Positions 7,981-14,311 of a stretch of 44,458 bases of DNA are shown piece by piece. Source of the DNA: a virus; IMG/VR virus record IMGVR_UViG_3300005253_000435, positions 1-44,458 of that record. The stretch is one strand, 5' to 3'. Within the stretch, counting starts at the first letter, position 1. Each line of letters starts with the position of its first letter. A program made the position numbers and the translations under genes. The notes below the pieces were generated by a model. The model had not been told where the DNA came from, did no database searches, and saw only the letters and a program-made list of their open reading frames with translations.

Positions 7981-9138
7981 TTACCACATACCTCCGCAAC
8001 TCACACCGGGTGCGCCTCCACCACCGGTATTGCCTGCTGCCACATCTGCGGCGAGAATTTCGAAGGTTTTTATCATGCCCTGATTACCGGTGGTTTCGAC
8101 ACCCAAAACAAACTTGTTATCCCCCAACTGCACCATGCTCGGGTACCTACCTAGTACAATGTCGTGCTCCCAGGTGTCGATACGGGCGATGTTAGTAAAG
8201 TCACTGTCCATGCTGAACGTAGAAATTTGACCGTCGCTACCCGTAGCACCGTACGCTATAATGAAGTGAGTTCCGTCCAACAAAATTACAGAACTCGGCG
8301 TGACCCCAGATCCAAAATTGCCATCATGCTCTAATGAACCCACCACGGCTATGTTCTCATACGACCCATCGAACGAGAAAGTTTTAGCAAAGGCAACCTC
8401 AGATAAAGTTCCATCACCTTGATACCCCAACAACAAATGGGTCGAGTCGATCAGCACTAACCCGTTATAGAATCCTTTGACTGTGTCATGTTCTAGAACT
8501 GCAATCTCTGTGATGTTCTCATACGATCCGTCAAAAGAGAAAGTTTTAATAAAGCCGTTCCCACCAACTCCAGCGTACGCCAAAGCAAGATGAGTTGAGT
8601 CAATCAACACTAACGAATTATGTCCCCCGTCAGCCGTGTCGTGTTCTAAAACGGCAATCTCAGCGATGTTAGAGTAAGACCCGTCTATGCTGAAAGTTTT
8701 GATGAAGCCATCGCCTGTCGGCCCTTGGTAGGCCAGTGCGAAATGCGTGGCGTCAATTTTCACCAAGGAATTAAAGGTCGAATCGGAAATATCGAACTCA
8801 AAATTGTCAATTTCAGTCAACACGTAACTGCCGTCTATGGAGAACGTACTAAGGAAACCGTCACCGTCTGCCGACGTATAGGCCAAGATGAAATGCGTGC
8901 TGTCAATCAGTACCAAACTACAGTGGGACACATCGGTTATCTCATGTTCCAGGCTATTCAGTTGCGCCACCACTCTTCCGGCAGAATCTATGGAGAAAGT
9001 CTTTATAAAACCATCTGACGCGACACCTTGAAACGCCATGCAAACGTGCGTGTCGTCTATCTTCACCATGGAGTTCCACGCCCCGGTAGCGGTAGCGTGT
9101 ATCAACGAGGTCTCCCGGGGGATTTCAAATTCCGCCAT
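7981..9138 (-). CDS. Seven-repeat beta-propeller-like virion protein
   Basis: A 385-residue protein made almost entirely of seven repeats of about 50 residues. Each runs roughly N-S-L-V-L-I-D-S-T-H-x-x-L-A-Y, a Gly-rich turn, GFIKTFSIDGSY, and then a LEHD segment. Seven such four-strand units predict a seven-bladed beta-propeller. The C-terminus is Gly-rich with one Cys. There is no signal peptide or membrane helix. It is encoded between the terminase candidate and another structural gene, so it is probably a virion-surface or adhesion protein. Ligand and location are unknown. Confidence 0.7.
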   Translation of the reverse strand: MAEFEIPRETSLIHATATGAWNSMVKIDDTHVCMAFQGVASDGFIKTFSIDSAGRVVAQLNSLEHEITDVSHCSLVLIDSTHFILAYTSADGDGFLSTFSIDGSYVLTEIDNFEFDISDSTFNSLVKIDATHFALAYQGPTGDGFIKTFSIDGSYSNIAEIAVLEHDTADGGHNSLVLIDSTHLALAYAGVGGNGFIKTFSFDGSYENITEIAVLEHDTVKGFYNGLVLIDSTHLLLGYQGDGTLSEVAFAKTFSFDGSYENIAVVGSLEHDGNFGSGVTPSSVILLDGTHFIIAYGATGSDGQISTFSMDSDFTNIARIDTWEHDIVLGRYPSMVQLGDNKFVLGVETTGNQGMIKTFEILAADVAAGNTGGGGAPGVSCGGMW

Positions 9139-9140
9139 AA

Positions 9141-9953
9141 TTAAGATCTCCAGTCGAGATTAATCGTGTCTCCGTCAGTACCGGAGTAGAAGTTAAGTTG
9201 ATTCGTATTCCGCACTGGATACGCTATTGGAGATCCGACAACAGTGGCCCCCGAACCAGACTCGGTAGGCAGACGGAAACTGTTGACAGTAGCCGTAGCC
9301 CCTTCTCGTTTGTACACCGGCCCAGTGCCAAACCAGGTAACCAGGCAACTTTTACAAGCCTGGTTCGCACCGACAGCCACGTTGGAAGAGATGGTCAATT
9401 GCTCCTCGCCGCCACTTGCACTGTTCACGGTAAGGTCGTTTACAGGCGTGCTCGGAAGCTCTATCCTGTCCACAAACGCTATCTCCGCCGTGATACTTGT
9501 AGACGCGAGAGTGGACACGACAATTAGGATCTTTCTGTACCCATTCGTGTTAAACCACGCCTTAGCAGTATCGTTATTTCCACTGTTGGTGATGAGTACT
9601 TCAAAGCCCTCATCCGTAGCTGCCCATGTCATGGTGTCGTGGTACAACCTCGTGCCACCACGAGAGATCATGGTTCCTACCGTAGCCGTTAACTGCCCGA
9701 CGTGCGTGTAGTCATCGTTATCGTCGTCCCCACGGGCGGCGTACACCTCGGCGATGTTAATGTCCGCGTCCGTGCCAGTAGCTAAAAGACGCATCTCAGC
9801 GAATTCGGCAGTCGCTATGGAGAGGTCAAGTTCTATAGCATTCGTACCAATAGTCACGACACTCCCGATACCACGTACATGCCGCTGCTGATTCGTCAGG
9901 GCAGTCAAGGCCGTGGTTATGGTGCCTATGGGTTCCCAGCCGTATTTTTCCAT
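9141..9953 (-). CDS. Putative virion structural protein
   Basis: A 270-residue beta-rich protein (many Thr, Val, Ile, Gly, Asn) with no membrane segment. The ATG at 9953 (MEKYGWEPIG) is preceded by AGGAGGAG, which is better than the upstream in-frame start at 10004. The C-terminal third resembles a small jelly-roll or adhesin fold by strand pattern only. It precedes the propeller gene, and the two probably act in the same virion structure. The family is not recognised. Confidence 0.6.
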   Translation of the reverse strand: MEKYGWEPIGTITTALTALTNQQRHVRGIGSVVTIGTNAIELDLSIATAEFAEMRLLATGTDADINIAEVYAARGDDDNDDYTHVGQLTATVGTMISRGGTRLYHDTMTWAATDEGFEVLITNSGNNDTAKAWFNTNGYRKILIVVSTLASTSITAEIAFVDRIELPSTPVNDLTVNSASGGEEQLTISSNVAVGANQACKSCLVTWFGTGPVYKREGATATVNSFRLPTESGSGATVVGSPIAYPVRNTNQLNFYSGTDGDTINLDWRS

Positions 9954-9994
9954 TCTACTCCTCCTATTGAATTGTTGCGCCCTTGGAAATGAAA

Positions 9995-10054
9995 ACACCC
10001 GCACCCGCGTTACCCACGGAGGGCAGAAGGCGCAGGTATGCGAGCAACGGGTGT
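9995..10054 (-). terminator. Terminator-like inverted repeat after the tRNA-like cluster
   Basis: On the minus strand ACACCCG (10054-10048) pairs with CGGGTGT (10001-9995), and the second arm is followed by TTTC. The loop is long (46 nt) and the U-run short, so it may equally be a processing structure between the tRNA-like RNAs and the structural genes. Confidence 0.3.
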
Positions 10055-10064
10055 AAATTAATCC

Positions 10065-10140
10065 TGGGTGGATGTACTGCCTGTTATACTACTGGGGATA
10101 ACTCCCCTCGCTGAGGACTCGAACCTCTACCTTCCACCCA
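10065..10140 (-). ncRNA. tRNA-like element with its halves in reversed (permuted) order
   Basis: Read on the minus strand, a T-arm comes first (GAGG, TTCGAGT loop, CCTC; box B at 10113-10127). Next are GGGGA, a GTTA linker and TCCCC (10094-10107), and then a textbook D-arm with A14, G18G19 and A21 (10074-10089). The outer ends TGGGTGGA (10140-10133) and TCCACCCA (10072-10065) pair over 8 bp and would be the anticodon stem. Box A and box B are therefore both intact but in swapped order, as in circularly permuted tRNA genes of some algae and archaea. Weak points: the acceptor has only five good pairs, about two extra bases lie between T-arm and acceptor, and no clear T33 or anticodon is visible. 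It could be a rearranged remnant. Confidence 0.5.
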
Positions 10141-10142
10141 AA

Positions 10143-10214
10143 GCGGGAGGCCGGATTCGAACCGGCGGCTCAGAGCTCGTTGGCCCACGCTCTACCTGGC
10201 TGAGCTACTCCCGC
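10143..10214 (-). tRNA. tRNA-like gene A, anticodon arm non-canonical
   Basis: A 72-nt cloverleaf. The acceptor stem GCGGGAG/CTCCCGC is perfect, the D-arm (GCTC...GAGC with G18G19) is canonical, and the T-arm (GCCGG, TTCGAAT, CCGGC) is perfect. The anticodon arm is not normal: by length the stem TGGGC/CTCTG has one Watson-Crick pair, three wobbles and a mismatch, and the loop CAACGAG has A at position 33. If functional, the anticodon would be ACG (Arg), but a pseudo-tRNA or a tRNA mimic is as likely. CCA is not encoded, and TTT follows the acceptor. Confidence 0.55.
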
Positions 10215-10271
10215 AGGAGGCACCGGCTTTTTATTAAGGGAGTAAGCCGCCGCCTAGCAAACGTCTCCAAA

Positions 10272-10352
10272 GCGGGAAGCGGGACTCGAACCCGCAACAC
10301 CCCGTCTGAACTTAATCATGAACGAGGACTCTAACCATTGAGCTACTCCCGC
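10272..10352 (-). tRNA. tRNA-like gene B with an enlarged 16-nt anticodon loop
   Basis: The acceptor GCGGGAG/TTCCCGC, D-arm (GCTC...GAGT) and T-arm (GCGGG, TTCGAGT, CCCGC) are all canonical. The anticodon stem CTCGT/ACGGG pairs fully (one wobble), but the loop between is 16 nt instead of 7, so no single anticodon can be read. A 9-nt insertion, a small intron or a decayed gene would explain it. The acceptor stem is nearly identical to gene A, suggesting duplication. CCA is not encoded. Confidence 0.55.
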
Positions 10353-10355
10353 ACA

Positions 10356-10380
10356 CCTGGGTCGCCAATGGGCTCCCAGG
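10356..10380. other. Hairpin 5' of tRNA-like gene B
   Basis: CCTGGG (10356-10361) pairs with CCCAGG (10375-10380), with an inner GCC/GGC extension. On the minus-strand transcript it lies between the GroES-like gene and tRNA-like gene B, three bases before the latter, so it may guide 5' processing. Confidence 0.45.
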
Positions 10381-10395
10381 CTATTCACTTTAACT

Positions 10396-10422
10396 AGAGA
10401 GCGTCAGATCTGCCCGCTCTCT
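10396..10422. other. 8-bp hairpin over the stop codon of the GroES-like gene
   Basis: AGAGAGCG (10396-10403) and CGCTCTCT (10415-10422) form a perfect 8-bp stem with an 11-nt loop covering the 3' end of the gene. There is no T-run, so intrinsic termination is uncertain. mRNA stabilisation or processing is possible. Confidence 0.45.
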
Positions 10423-10712
10423 TCATCTGTATCATATATGTCCTGCAGCACCACTCGAATATCATCCTCTTCTACCACCATGCACTTCACGTCTCCGTCC
10501 ATCAGATCATAATCCTGCCCGCGTCTCGTGGCCACGATGATCAATTCAGGTTTATGCACGATGTCACCGATTCGCACTTTCTTAACATCCGGTCCCTTGT
10601 ACCTGACCTCGCATCTATCGGTCGACGTCTGATGAGTATCCGGAACCAGAATCGTCCCTTGTTTCTCCTGGATGTCCAGCCCCAGGACCACGTTCTTGCC
10701 CAATGCTCGCAT
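10404..10712 (-). CDS. GroES-like co-chaperonin
   Basis: A 102-residue protein with the GroES pattern throughout: an N-terminal strand like VVLGLDIQEKQGTILVPD, a mobile-loop region (THQTSTDR), then EVRYKGPDVKKVRIGDIV and a C-terminal MVVEEDDIRVVL. These correspond to the barrel strands and the GD-V motif of GroES. Phage co-chaperonins such as T4 gp31 replace host GroES on GroEL to fold capsid protein, a plausible role here. The start has AGAGGG upstream. Sequence identity to GroES is clearly low. Confidence 0.82.
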   Translation of the reverse strand: MRALGKNVVLGLDIQEKQGTILVPDTHQTSTDRCEVRYKGPDVKKVRIGDIVHKPELIIVATRRGQDYDLMDGDVKCMVVEEDDIRVVLQDIYDTDEESGQI

Positions 10713-10723
10713 GATTGCCCTCT

Positions 10724-10987
10724 CTATCCTATGCTGTCGTTAACAACGGTCTTTAGCTCGCCCAGCACACCTTCTGCCTTGCGCCGGTCTCCAATTAGGT
10801 GGTTTATCATTTCCTTTGCCGTATCTTCCATACTGCGCTCCGTCACCATTAAAGTGTCAACACACGGGTCTGGATACCCCATACCACGTAGTGCCCGGCA
10901 GAATAGTCGTTTTATACCGACAAGCCCACACCGCCAGTCCGTGTCCACTGTGACGGACGTTCCTTTTTCTGTCATTACTGCTTTCAT
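10724..10987 (-). CDS. Small protein of unknown function
   Basis: An 87-residue protein with four Cys (RCGLVG, FCRALRG, DPCVD), a mixed alpha/beta N-terminus and a helical Glu/Lys-rich C-terminus. GAGGGCGG precedes the ATG. It lies just upstream of the GroES-like gene and is probably cotranscribed with it. The family is not recognised. Confidence 0.6.
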   Translation of the reverse strand: MKAVMTEKGTSVTVDTDWRCGLVGIKRLFCRALRGMGYPDPCVDTLMVTERSMEDTAKEMINHLIGDRRKAEGVLGELKTVVNDSIG

Positions 10988-11087
10988 AGTTCCGCCCTCT
11001 ATATTGATCCAAAATTCGGGACTTTAGTCACCAAATCGGGTGTCTTTTGCTATAGCTATGTCCCTTGTTTCGTGTTAGTACCCAGGC

Positions 11088-11639
11088 TTACGGGGTCTCG
11101 GTTTCCCCTTCGGTTTTGTCGGTTTCTTCGGCATCCTTAGCGTCCTCTACAAATATAAACCTCTCACGTAGCGTTTCTTTATATCGGTCATTCTTTGATG
11201 CTTCGAGATCCTTTTCACCCTCCGACGTTAACTTTGACTTATAGTAGGCCGCCTGATTTGGATCGATCGTTGTGCACTTCGGCCCATTCTGTATGAAGAC
11301 CACTGGCCTTCCACCGATGGGAGCGAACGTGCGGGTCTTGTCCAACGCGTCACCTAACGTGGGCGAAGGGTTGTCGGCTGCGTCCTCTTTAACTGCCTGG
11401 GAGCACGCTTCTACCTTGGCGCCGTCACTGAGCTTACTGAATTCCTCAGGTTCCATATCAAGGGCACGAGCACCCGCCGCCTCATCCTCGTCAATTGGGC
11501 GTGGTCTATCATGCCCAATCCAACGCTGACTGCCCGTTATCATATTCGGCTTGTGGCTGCGGCACGCGTTGCGAAACTCGTCTATAAACTCCGCGTCCGT
11601 CAGCGAGAAACTCTTTGCATAATCCCGCCATTTACTCAT
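11088..11639 (-). CDS. Protein of unknown function with acidic tail
   Basis: A 183-residue hydrophilic protein. The first 40 residues (YAKSFSLTDAEFIDEFRNACR) are helical, the centre has VFIQNGPKCTTIDPNQAAYY, and the last 20 residues are very acidic (EETDKTEGETE). Its ATG overlaps the stop of the zinc-finger gene upstream (ATGA). A host-takeover or virion-assembly role is possible, but nothing diagnostic is visible. Confidence 0.6.
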   Translation of the reverse strand: MSKWRDYAKSFSLTDAEFIDEFRNACRSHKPNMITGSQRWIGHDRPRPIDEDEAAGARALDMEPEEFSKLSDGAKVEACSQAVKEDAADNPSPTLGDALDKTRTFAPIGGRPVVFIQNGPKCTTIDPNQAAYYKSKLTSEGEKDLEASKNDRYKETLRERFIFVEDAKDAEETDKTEGETETP

Positions 11640-11815
11640 CCGATCAACTCCTCATCAGCATCTAAACAGACGTGGCAGGTCATCGACCCGCAGGCGGCAC
11701 ATTCCATGAGGACCATGGGCTCATCCAGCTCCTGATGCTCAAGTAGCTCTATCTCGGCGCCAAACCTGGCCTCGCAGATGCCGCACTCGACCTTGCCTTC
11801 CCATAGTCTACTCAT
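11636..11815 (-). CDS. Small zinc-finger protein
   Basis: A 59-residue protein with Cys pairs CGIC, CAAC and CHVC, enough to bind one or two zinc ions. ATGA overlaps at both ends (11812-11815 and 11636-11639) place it in a tightly coupled operon. Such proteins often bind nucleic acid or a host polymerase. The role is not known. Confidence 0.65.
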   Translation of the reverse strand: MSRLWEGKVECGICEARFGAEIELLEHQELDEPMVLMECAACGSMTCHVCLDADEELIG

Positions 11816-12117
11816 GCCCGGTCTCTAGACCTATCGATTACTTTGTCGATTTCAGCAGAGAAATTGCCTGTAGCGAGTTCCCGAGCCGCCACCAGCAACT
11901 GCTGGGCCATACGCTTTCGCACATATGCCACAAATTCAAGTGCGGTTCCATTCAAGGATTTCTCCTGTGGATCGAACCAGGCTTCTACCCGCATACTGGC
12001 CCCTATTCCAAGAGACCGTCTGTCTCTATCAATACTGTCAAAGTGCCAAGCGTCGCCCACTCCCGATAGATCCGGCACTATGGTTTCTAACAGGTCTCTC
12101 AGCTCATTCGTCTTCAT
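11812..12117 (-). CDS. Protein of unknown function
   Basis: A 101-residue alpha/beta protein whose C-terminal half is helical (YVRKRMAQQLLVAARELATG). The start is preceded by GGGGGCAGACAG, a cassette shared with other leftward early genes. It is translationally coupled to the zinc-finger gene downstream. Confidence 0.6.
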   Translation of the reverse strand: MKTNELRDLLETIVPDLSGVGDAWHFDSIDRDRRSLGIGASMRVEAWFDPQEKSLNGTALEFVAYVRKRMAQQLLVAARELATGNFSAEIDKVIDRSRDRA

Positions 12118-12286
12118 CTGTCTGCCCCCGAATCAAATTATCTAAAGTATAAAAATGTCGGGGAGGGTGTGGGATTACCCAACGTTGTCCCTCCCCACGG
12201 TACCATCCGCCGTCGCGGTACACTCGCCCACGTTCTTGCAGGGTTCCTCCTAGGGTGGTCCTTACAGGGCACATAGCCAGCGTCAA
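12104..12286 (-). CDS. Possible small basic protein (uncertain)
   Basis: A 60-residue frame rich in Arg, Gly and Trp/Tyr (RVYRDGGWYRGEGQRW) that overlaps the next gene by 14 nt. It starts at a TTG, or at an ATG at 12274, and neither has a convincing Shine-Dalgarno. It may be real because it fills the gap, but coding evidence is weak. Confidence 0.35.
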   Translation of the reverse strand: MTLAMCPVRTTLGGTLQERGRVYRDGGWYRGEGQRWVIPHPPRHFYTLDNLIRGQTDEDE

Positions 12287-12416
12287 CGTCCCTGGGTTTC
12301 GGTAGACCGTATCCCCTACTCCCCAATTTGTTCATACTGTAAAACGATAAGAAAGATATCAGCACCTTGCAAGGGCTCTTTTTGGCGCACGTGTCCTGTG
12401 CCGGTATCCCCTCCCG

Positions 12417-12638
12417 CTATCGAATTGCCTCCAAATGCTTGCTATAACGTTCCTTCGCTGCATTATATAACGCCTCGGCATTCTTCAAATTCGCCTCCGT
12501 ACATATATCTATCGTGCTTCTACCCATTAGGTAGTGCATTTCCACCGCTTGAGCGTCACTCAATTCTACATTTCCAGTCAACAGGTCTTCAGTGGTGGTA
12601 TAGATCAAATCATAGTGCCTCGCCGCCATAAAAATCAT
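12417..12638 (-). CDS. Small helical early protein
   Basis: A 73-residue protein. The ATG at 12638 is preceded by GGAGGGCAGAGAG, better than an upstream GTG at 12668. The C-terminal two-thirds are helical (ANLKNAEALYNAAKERYSKHL). There is no membrane segment. The function is unknown. It follows the 12655-12939 gene in the same promoter unit. Confidence 0.6.
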   Translation of the reverse strand: MIFMAARHYDLIYTTTEDLLTGNVELSDAQAVEMHYLMGRSTIDICTEANLKNAEALYNAAKERYSKHLEAIR

Positions 12639-12654
12639 CTCTCTGCCCTCCCGC

Positions 12655-12939
12655 TTATTCCGCCCCACACGCTACCCGCTCTGTTATAATGGTGTAAGAC
12701 GCCATATTGCATCCCTTTATCCAATAATCTCGCGCTCGATCGGAATTCTCGTAATAATACGACGCTTTGTGGGGATACTGCCAGTCATATATATCCGTCG
12801 GCTCTTTTATGGTCGCCTCTAACGGACTGTCAACGAATTTATAGTCTGTACAGATTCCGTCATCGTGTAACCGAAGGAACTTCCCGTCACTCTTTCTCCT
12901 TGTCAGCAATATCGCCTGAACATCCTTTGACGTTTCCAT
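12655..12939 (-). CDS. Small early protein of unknown function
   Basis: A 94-residue protein with an N-terminal beta pattern (AILLTRRKSDGKFLRLHDDG) and many Tyr/Trp/Asp residues in the middle. It is the first gene after a consensus sigma70 promoter and has GGAGGG 7 nt before the ATG. The N-terminal pattern recalls small nucleotide-handling or Nudix-like strands but lacks a Nudix box, so no function is assigned. Confidence 0.62.
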   Translation of the reverse strand: METSKDVQAILLTRRKSDGKFLRLHDDGICTDYKFVDSPLEATIKEPTDIYDWQYPHKASYYYENSDRARDYWIKGCNMASYTIITERVACGAE

Positions 12940-12959
12940 CTGCCTACCCTCCTCTATTC

Positions 12960-12987
12960 ATTATACCACTTCATTCTGTGATGTCAA
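12960..12987 (-). promoter_or_regulatory. Sigma70 promoter, leftward
   Basis: On the minus strand TTGACA (12987-12982), a 16-bp spacer and TATAAT (12965-12960). Both boxes are perfect consensus. The box is preceded by TTTCTC, as in the neighbouring leftward promoter. Confidence 0.85.
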
Positions 12988-13066
12988 GAGAAATCTGTCC
13001 ACATAATCCTGCAAATTAAATTATTTTCATGCAAATTGTATTAGATATGACGATTATGCGGATAAT

Positions 13067-13255
13067 CTATTCATGCCATTCGAGTTTCTCGCACTTCAGG
13101 CAAGTCAAACAATGCCTGCGCCGCGTGAAATCATCCGCAGTTCTGTGCCCTGTGGTGTTGACCCACTGGTGCCCACCTACCCGGCATATCGTGCCATTGT
13201 CAATCAGCCGTTGGTCAGATTCTTCTCTTCTCTCTTCAGCTATGGTCTTACTCAT
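13067..13255 (-). CDS. Small zinc-binding early protein
   Basis: A 62-residue protein with C-x4-H followed by HCLTCLKC, a likely zinc site. The start has AGGTAGGGCAGACAG, the cassette shared by leftward early genes. It is located between two sigma70 promoters. The function is unknown. Confidence 0.62.
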   Translation of the reverse strand: MSKTIAEERREESDQRLIDNGTICRVGGHQWVNTTGHRTADDFTRRRHCLTCLKCEKLEWHE

Positions 13256-13272
13256 CTGTCTGCCCTACCTTT

Positions 13273-13470
13273 CTATGCCGAGTCTATATAGCGCCTCTCT
13301 TCATTACACCATACTAAGCCGTCGACTTTCGCTTTATGACGCCTCGCGGTCTCCACGATCGTATAACCGTCTTCCTCCTTGGTACGTTCCCACAAGCCGA
13401 CGCCCTTCAAATAGGCTGTAGCCTCTACACATGTGAACCCGCAGATCTCTTCGTACGACCGATTGTCCAT
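13273..13470 (-). CDS. Small early protein, possibly translated from a leaderless mRNA
   Basis: A 65-residue protein with ICGFTCVEATAYLKGVG and a basic/aromatic C-terminus. The ATG lies only 6 nt after a perfect TATAAT, so transcription from that promoter should begin at or next to the start codon. AGGTAG lies just before the ATG, within the -10 to start interval. It may be a DNA-binding protein, but no clear helix-turn-helix is seen. Confidence 0.6.
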   Translation of the reverse strand: MDNRSYEEICGFTCVEATAYLKGVGLWERTKEEDGYTIVETARRHKAKVDGLVWCNEERRYIDSA

Positions 13471-13476
13471 CTACCT

Positions 13477-13504
13477 ATTATACCCCACCCACGGGCTATG
13501 TCAA
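13477..13504 (-). promoter_or_regulatory. Sigma70 promoter, leftward, abutting a start codon
   Basis: TTGACA (13504-13499), 16-bp spacer, TATAAT (13482-13477) on the minus strand, with an A/T-rich upstream stretch (13505-13525) resembling an UP element. The ATG of the next gene is 6 nt downstream of the -10 box. Confidence 0.85.
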
Positions 13505-13559
13505 GAGAAAAATATATTTTTTATTCAAGCGTGCGAGGTCCAGAGTACGTACCTTAAGT

Positions 13560-13631
13560 CCGCGATGGAGCCCGTTCAAGGGCCAGGCCCTACCCCCTCT
13601 ACACAGCGCATGCCCCTCTATCGCGGCCATC
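13560..13631 (-). ncRNA. Candidate structured leader or small RNA
   Basis: The segment starts at the predicted +1 of the 13638-13666 promoter. CCGCGAT (13626-13620) pairs with ATCGCGG (13566-13560) to close a 67-nt fold containing GCCC/GGGC (13570-13583) and GGGCC/GGCCC. A 44-codon frame (13630-13496) begins at the same place, so a leaderless peptide is the alternative. I favour a structured RNA because of the closing stem. Confidence 0.35.
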
Positions 13632-13637
13632 CCTTAA

Positions 13638-13666
13638 AGCATAGCACACGCACGCGCCCATGTCAA
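13638..13666 (-). promoter_or_regulatory. Sigma70 promoter, leftward
   Basis: TTGACA (13666-13661), 17-bp spacer, TATGCT (13643-13638) on the minus strand. It is divergent from the plus-strand promoter at 13691-13719. Confidence 0.7.
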
Positions 13667-13690
13667 GCGCAAAGTTTTTTTGCCTACCCA

Positions 13691-13719
13691 TTTGCACATC
13701 ACCCACCAGTGTGTATACT
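13691..13719 (+). promoter_or_regulatory. Probable sigma70 promoter, rightward
   Basis: TTTGCA with a 17-bp spacer (or TTGCAC with 16) and TATACT (13714-13719). The -35 is weak. It is placed correctly to transcribe the rightward early genes starting at 13768. Confidence 0.55.
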
Positions 13720-13767
13720 ATGAGTACAACGATAGACAGCCCCATGGTGGGGCATCGGAGTGATATC

Positions 13768-13929
13768 ATGATGGACTCAATAGAACAGGCAGCGGCACTG
13801 GACATATGCGGGGTATCCCGCACTGCCCAGCGGAACGCGGCTATCTTGATGGAACACCAACTGATCGACAGATACGACGAGACACCCGACATGAGTTGGG
13901 TGGAGCTATACAAATGGCTAGGGTACTAG
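13768..13929 (+). CDS. Small DNA-binding-like protein, first rightward gene
   Basis: A 53-residue protein with AAALDICGVSRTAQRNAAILMEHQLI, which has the spacing of a helix-turn-helix (residues about 7-32). GGAG lies 7 nt before the ATG at 13768. An in-frame ATG at 13720 lies immediately after the -10 box and would make a longer form. It may regulate the divergent promoters next to it. Confidence 0.55.
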   Translation: MMDSIEQAAALDICGVSRTAQRNAAILMEHQLIDRYDETPDMSWVELYKWLGY

Positions 13930-13959
13930 TCTACGTGTAATTACTTAGGGGATCGGATC

Positions 13960-14040
13960 ATGAAAACGCTCACTGATGACGATTACCTCAACATGGACGT
14001 TGATTATTTGATATACCTCATCCTCGGGGAAATCGTATGA
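13960..14040 (+). CDS. 26-residue acidic peptide
   Basis: Reads MKTLTDDDYLNMDVDYLIYL and ends ILGEIV. It begins with the rightward start cassette (GGGGATCGGATCATG) and ends in an ATGA overlap with the next gene, which supports translation despite the small size. The function is unknown. Confidence 0.5.
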   Translation: MKTLTDDDYLNMDVDYLIYLILGEIV

Positions 14041-14171
14041 ACATAGACTGGCACACCCTACGGCGCAGTGCATTCGGTGACGACAGTATCGGTGAGATCC
14101 TGTTTCGCTGGACATGCCAAGGGATCGGCGTGCTGCTAAGCATCGGATGGATATTAGGAGGCGCATCATGA
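14037..14171 (+). CDS. Small protein with C-terminal hydrophobic segment
   Basis: A 44-residue protein. Residues about 24-42 (hydrophobic, Ile/Leu/Gly-rich) may span or dock to the inner membrane. ATGA overlaps at both ends couple it to its neighbours. The function is unknown. Confidence 0.5.
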   Translation: MNIDWHTLRRSAFGDDSIGEILFRWTCQGIGVLLSIGWILGGAS

Positions 14172-14311
14172 GAACACTAAGAGAGATAGTTAAAGACTTA
14201 CTAAATTCAGACTTTGCGCGGGGTAGGTGGCCGTGGCGAGACGAGGAGCGGACAAGTGACTTGATCGCGGAACTGGACGAGACATTAGCAGAATTGGAGA
14301 AGACATCGTGA
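14168..14311 (+). CDS. Small charged helical protein
   Basis: A 47-residue Arg/Glu-rich protein with a C-terminal amphipathic helix (SDLIAELDETLAELEKTS). GGAGG lies 6 nt before the ATG. ATGA and GTGA overlaps link it to both neighbours. It may be a protein-binding inhibitor, but nothing specific is visible. Confidence 0.55.
   Translation: MRTLREIVKDLLNSDFARGRWPWRDEERTSDLIAELDETLAELEKTS

Noticed and set aside
10068-10334. An 88-codon plus-strand frame
   Set aside because: It runs antisense across all three tRNA-like elements and its Arg/Gly repeats simply mirror their T-arms.
10065-10352. A phage tmRNA or permuted tmRNA
   Set aside because: The reversed element has a full D-stem and no room for a tag-coding segment, and it abuts the neighbouring tRNA-like gene by two bases.
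13599-13913. A 104-codon minus-strand frame over the promoter hub
   Set aside because: It spans two opposing promoters and is antisense to the small gene at 13768. No ribosome site.
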